Positions 61,977 to 64,000 of a DNA stretch of 64,000 nt are shown in pieces. The stretch's first letter is position 1. Every line of letters begins with the position of its first letter. The translations under genes were made by a program, and so were the position numbers. Under the pieces are notes generated by a model. The model ran no database searches, was not told the origin of the DNA, and saw nothing but the letters and a program-made list of their open reading frames with translations. Source of the DNA: Frigoribacterium endophyticum (GTDB taxonomy: Bacteria > Actinomycetota > Actinomycetes > Actinomycetales > Microbacteriaceae); the NCBI RefSeq assembly GCF_011759585.1, contig NZ_JAAOYV010000002.1, positions 1,051,510 through 1,115,509 of the forward strand, written 5' to 3'.

Positions 61977-62080
61977 GCGAGGTCTGTAGCGTTCAGACCC
62001 CCGTCACCGGGCATTTTTGCGGGACAGGCATACGCGAATCCGCAGGCCAGGCGCCACTTGACCTTGGCTGACCGCGACGG

Positions 62081-62119
62081 GTCCGACAACGTGTCCCGAT
62101 GAACGACCGCCTGTCGGAC
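62081..62119. repeat. Inverted repeat upstream of the recombinase remnant
   Basis: GTCCGACA (62081-62088) and TGTCGGAC (62112-62119) are exact complements, 23 bases apart. It lies about 105 bases upstream of the resolvase start, where a res recombination site would be expected. Whether it is one is uncertain. Confidence 0.35.
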
Positions 62120-62217
62120 AGTCCCCCCGGAACTCGGGACGCAGGGCCTGGCACTTCGAGAGCGGGCTACCTGCCACAGGAACTCACTCGAGTCCGCAGA
62201 ACACGATGCGAGATCAC

Positions 62218-62670
62218 CTACCGGAAGTACTCAGCCCACAGCACGTCCGCCTCCGGCCCCGGGGGCAGGAAGGTCAGGCCGGAGCTCGTCATCAGGTCGA
62301 CCACCTCCGCCGGGTCCTCCGTGGTGAGGAGGAGCTCGAGGCTGCCGACAGGGTTCGCGGGGAGACCGCTCGCCATGACGTCGAACGTCGTCGGTCTCCT
62401 CCAGCGCCTGTCGACGAGGAGGGCCACGAACAGGCCCGCCGCGATGCCGGAGCCTGCCGTCCCCACCCGGAACTCAGCCCTGAGGCCGCGGAGGTCGCGC
62501 TCGGTCAACGCGGAGGACGCCTCGCGCACGGCCGGCCACGACGGCACGGCGATCCCTCTGATCGCACTCTGACGCGACGGGCGGATCCTCATGTGGATCA
62601 CCGCCGCGACGCCGAGGACGATCGTGACGGCGACGGCAGCGACGACGGGCGCCCACTCGGAGTTCAGCAC
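62218..62670 (-). CDS. Hypothetical membrane-anchored protein
   Basis: The frame from GTG 62670 encodes 150 residues: one membrane helix (about 8-25, VVAAVAVTIVLGVAAVIHM), a basic segment and a soluble domain ending LLLTTEDPAEVVDLMTSSGL to EADVLWAEYFR. GGGGGAGA lies about 11 bases upstream. No family recognised. It is 58 bases downstream of the GntR gene. Confidence 0.55.
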   Translation of the reverse strand: MLNSEWAPVVAAVAVTIVLGVAAVIHMRIRPSRQSAIRGIAVPSWPAVREASSALTERDLRGLRAEFRVGTAGSGIAAGLFVALLVDRRWRRPTTFDVMASGLPANPVGSLELLLTTEDPAEVVDLMTSSGLTFLPPGPEADVLWAEYFR

Positions 62671-62728
62671 CAGGTCACCATCTCCCCCGCCCGAGCGTCG
62701 ACGGACGCCCGCCGCACGAAGGGCACAC

Positions 62729-63646
62729 CTACGACGACCGGCGGGCGAGGCCGTCGAGGTCCGCCGCCAGCTCACGAGCCCTGCGGGCCAGCTCGTCGAG
62801 GCCGGCCTCGCCCCGGAGGGCGCCCGACTCAGGGGACGCATCGTCGGCGGGCACAGGCACGGGCAGGGGCGCGGCCACCGGCACCGGCTCGACCTCGGCC
62901 CTGCCGTCGTCCGTGACGACGTCGACGTCGAACACGACCCGGTCGGCGCGGTGCCAGGTCCGGAAGGTCTCCACCGGCACCCCCGACCGGTCGAGGGTCG
63001 TGCCCTCGAGCAGCAGCACCGGCGACCCGTCCAGCACCTCGAGGGCCTCGGCGAGCGCACCGGACGCGCTCACGGCCCGCACCTGGCGCCTCCCCGACAC
63101 GAGGCTCACCCCGTACGTGGAGCGCAGCACCGCGTGGAGGGACGTGTCGGTCAGCTGGGCCGTCGTGAGCCCCGCCCCGATGCTCTCCGGCAGCCAGGTG
63201 TGGATGAGGGCGATCGGCTCGCCCTCGGCCCGACGCAGACGACGGAGACCGACCACGGCACGGACGCCGAGACGCGCCTCCGCGGCCTCGTCGCGCTCCG
63301 GCCCGAGCGCGAGGACGCTGGTGGTGACCGCGGGCACCTGCGTCGACAGGCCCGACAGCCGCTGCACGAGGCGGTGGTGCTCGCCGCGCGGGGCGACCAC
63401 GCTGCCGCGGCCCCGCCCGCGCCTCACGAGACCGTCGGTCGTGAGCGACGACAGGGCCTGCCGCACGACCGAGCGCGAGACCCCGAAGTGCGCCTGCAGC
63501 TCCGCCTCGGTGGGCAGGTCGGCGCCCACCGGCAGCGAGCCGTCCACGATGTGCGACCGCAGGAGCGCGCTGAGCTGCGCGTGCAGGGGCCCCGGGGCGG
63601 CGGGGCCGACCGCGTCGGCGTCGAGCTCGGTGAGCCAGATCGACAC
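62729..63646 (-). CDS. GntR-family regulator with UTRA domain
   Basis: The protein has 305 residues and starts at GTG 63646 with GAAGG seven bases upstream. The winged helix is PLHAQLSALLRSHIVDGSLP, then PTEAELQAHFGVSRSVVRQA and GLVRRGRGRGS. The UTRA domain includes IALIHTWLPESI and STYGVSLVSGRRQV. A Pro/Val/Ala stretch (PVPVAAPLPVPVPADD) and a helical tail follow. It lies 26 bases downstream of the pdxA-family gene on the same strand, so it is probably its own operon's repressor. Confidence 0.88.
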   Translation of the reverse strand: MSIWLTELDADAVGPAAPGPLHAQLSALLRSHIVDGSLPVGADLPTEAELQAHFGVSRSVVRQALSSLTTDGLVRRGRGRGSVVAPRGEHHRLVQRLSGLSTQVPAVTTSVLALGPERDEAAEARLGVRAVVGLRRLRRAEGEPIALIHTWLPESIGAGLTTAQLTDTSLHAVLRSTYGVSLVSGRRQVRAVSASGALAEALEVLDGSPVLLLEGTTLDRSGVPVETFRTWHRADRVVFDVDVVTDDGRAEVEPVPVAAPLPVPVPADDASPESGALRGEAGLDELARRARELAADLDGLARRSS

Positions 63647-63672
63647 GGTGGTCCCTTCGGTGGTGCGACAGG

Positions 63673-64000
63673 TCAGGGCACGGCGGGGTCCTGCTGCTGG
63701 GCGGTGCGCCACACGTGCTCCCAGCCGGGGGCGAGGGCGGCGGCGCGCTCCACCGAGAGTACAAGGCTCGCCTCGCGGGCGATGCCCTGCCCCGCGATGT
63801 CGAACGCGGTGCCGTGGTCGACCGAGACCCGCACGACGGGCAGCCCCACCGTGATGTTGACGCCGTCGTCGCCGTACACGGCCTTGAAGGGCGCGTGCCC
63901 CTGGTCGTGGTAGCAGACGACGATGATCTTGTACTTGCCGCGGACGGCCGCGGGGATGAGCGCGTCACCGGGCACGGGGCCGACGACGTTTAGCCCGCGA
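63673..64000 (-). CDS. pdxA: PdxA-family 4-phosphate dehydrogenase, C-terminal part (5' end beyond window)
   Basis: The last 109 residues are present and the frame stays open to the window edge. NVVGPVPGDALIPAAVRGKY, CYHDQGHAPFKAV (metal-binding His), GVNITVGLPVVRVSVDHGTA and FDIAGQGIA are the conserved C-terminal blocks of 4-hydroxythreonine-4-phosphate dehydrogenase. The PdxA2 branch instead oxidises D-threonate or D-erythronate 4-phosphate. Linkage to a GntR/UTRA regulator favours the catabolic PdxA2 branch over vitamin B6 synthesis; the gene symbol is given for the family only. Confidence 0.85.
   Translation of the reverse strand, partial: RGLNVVGPVPGDALIPAAVRGKYKIIVVCYHDQGHAPFKAVYGDDGVNITVGLPVVRVSVDHGTAFDIAGQGIAREASLVLSVERAAALAPGWEHVWRTAQQQDPAVP

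Noticed and set aside
61977-62080. Tn3-type terminal repeat (GGGGGTCTGA-like stretch near 61998)
   Set aside because: Only about ten bases resemble a Tn3-family end and no matching second end was found.

Overview
The window comes from a very high-GC actinobacterial chromosome. Codon third positions are almost all G or C, GTG starts are frequent, several genes have no visible ribosome binding site, and stop-start overlaps (ATGA, GTGA) are common. A monomeric NADP-dependent isocitrate dehydrogenase, an LAxTG-type wall-anchored repeat protein and many regulator-enzyme pairs fit a Microbacteriaceae-like member of the Micrococcales. Genus cannot be fixed from this sequence alone.

Layout. 1-6.8 kb: the end of a cardiolipin synthase, a membrane-anchored esterase, then an EthR-like TetR repressor divergent from a Baeyer-Villiger-type flavin monooxygenase, which is followed by a 3-hydroxyacyl-CoA dehydrogenase and an HSL-family hydrolase. 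6.8-7.75 kb: a non-coding array of six related units of about 184 bp built from palindromes. 7.8-15.6 kb: isocitrate dehydrogenase and a 1,787-residue wall-anchored protein with 15 Ig-like repeats. 16-20.5 kb: MarR, MerR, WYL, SDR, VOC and hydrolase genes. 20.7-22.6 kb: a SipW-type signal peptidase, fused to an extra exported domain, next to a TasA/camelysin-like substrate. 22.8-29.1 kb: a GH13 alpha-glucan enzyme, a MaoC protein, a GH2 beta-mannosidase and a TetR-reductase operon.

29.2-36.5 kb is a sugar catabolic cluster. A DeoR repressor and ribokinase-like kinase face a sugar isomerase/epimerase, an Rbs-type ABC importer (binding protein, double ATPase, permease) and a FucU-type mutarotase. 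Two promoters with repeated operator-like sites lie between the divergent arms. 36.5-46.6 kb carries small membrane proteins, a TPR protein, Nudix, GntR, GrpB, epimerase and GNAT genes, with a locally clustered palindrome family between them. 46.6-55.8 kb holds further regulator-enzyme modules: MarR with FAD monooxygenase, TetR with esterase, MFS exporter with hydrolase, and WYL with cytidine deaminase.

56-62.1 kb is more accessory. It has a nine-segment membrane hydrolase, a SIR2-domain/P-loop protein that looks like an NAD-depleting phage defence gene and is clearly lower in GC, and a decayed serine recombinase. The window ends with a GntR/UTRA regulator followed on the same strand by the 3' part of a pdxA-family dehydrogenase gene.

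Three intergenic palindrome families recur (TCGAGGTGACC type, GTCCTCCTGGGCGGGTC type, GATCCACTCC type), usually at gene 3' ends. With the signal peptidase-substrate fusion and the SIR2 protein, they are the least ordinary things here. All family calls are by inspection; no database search was possible.
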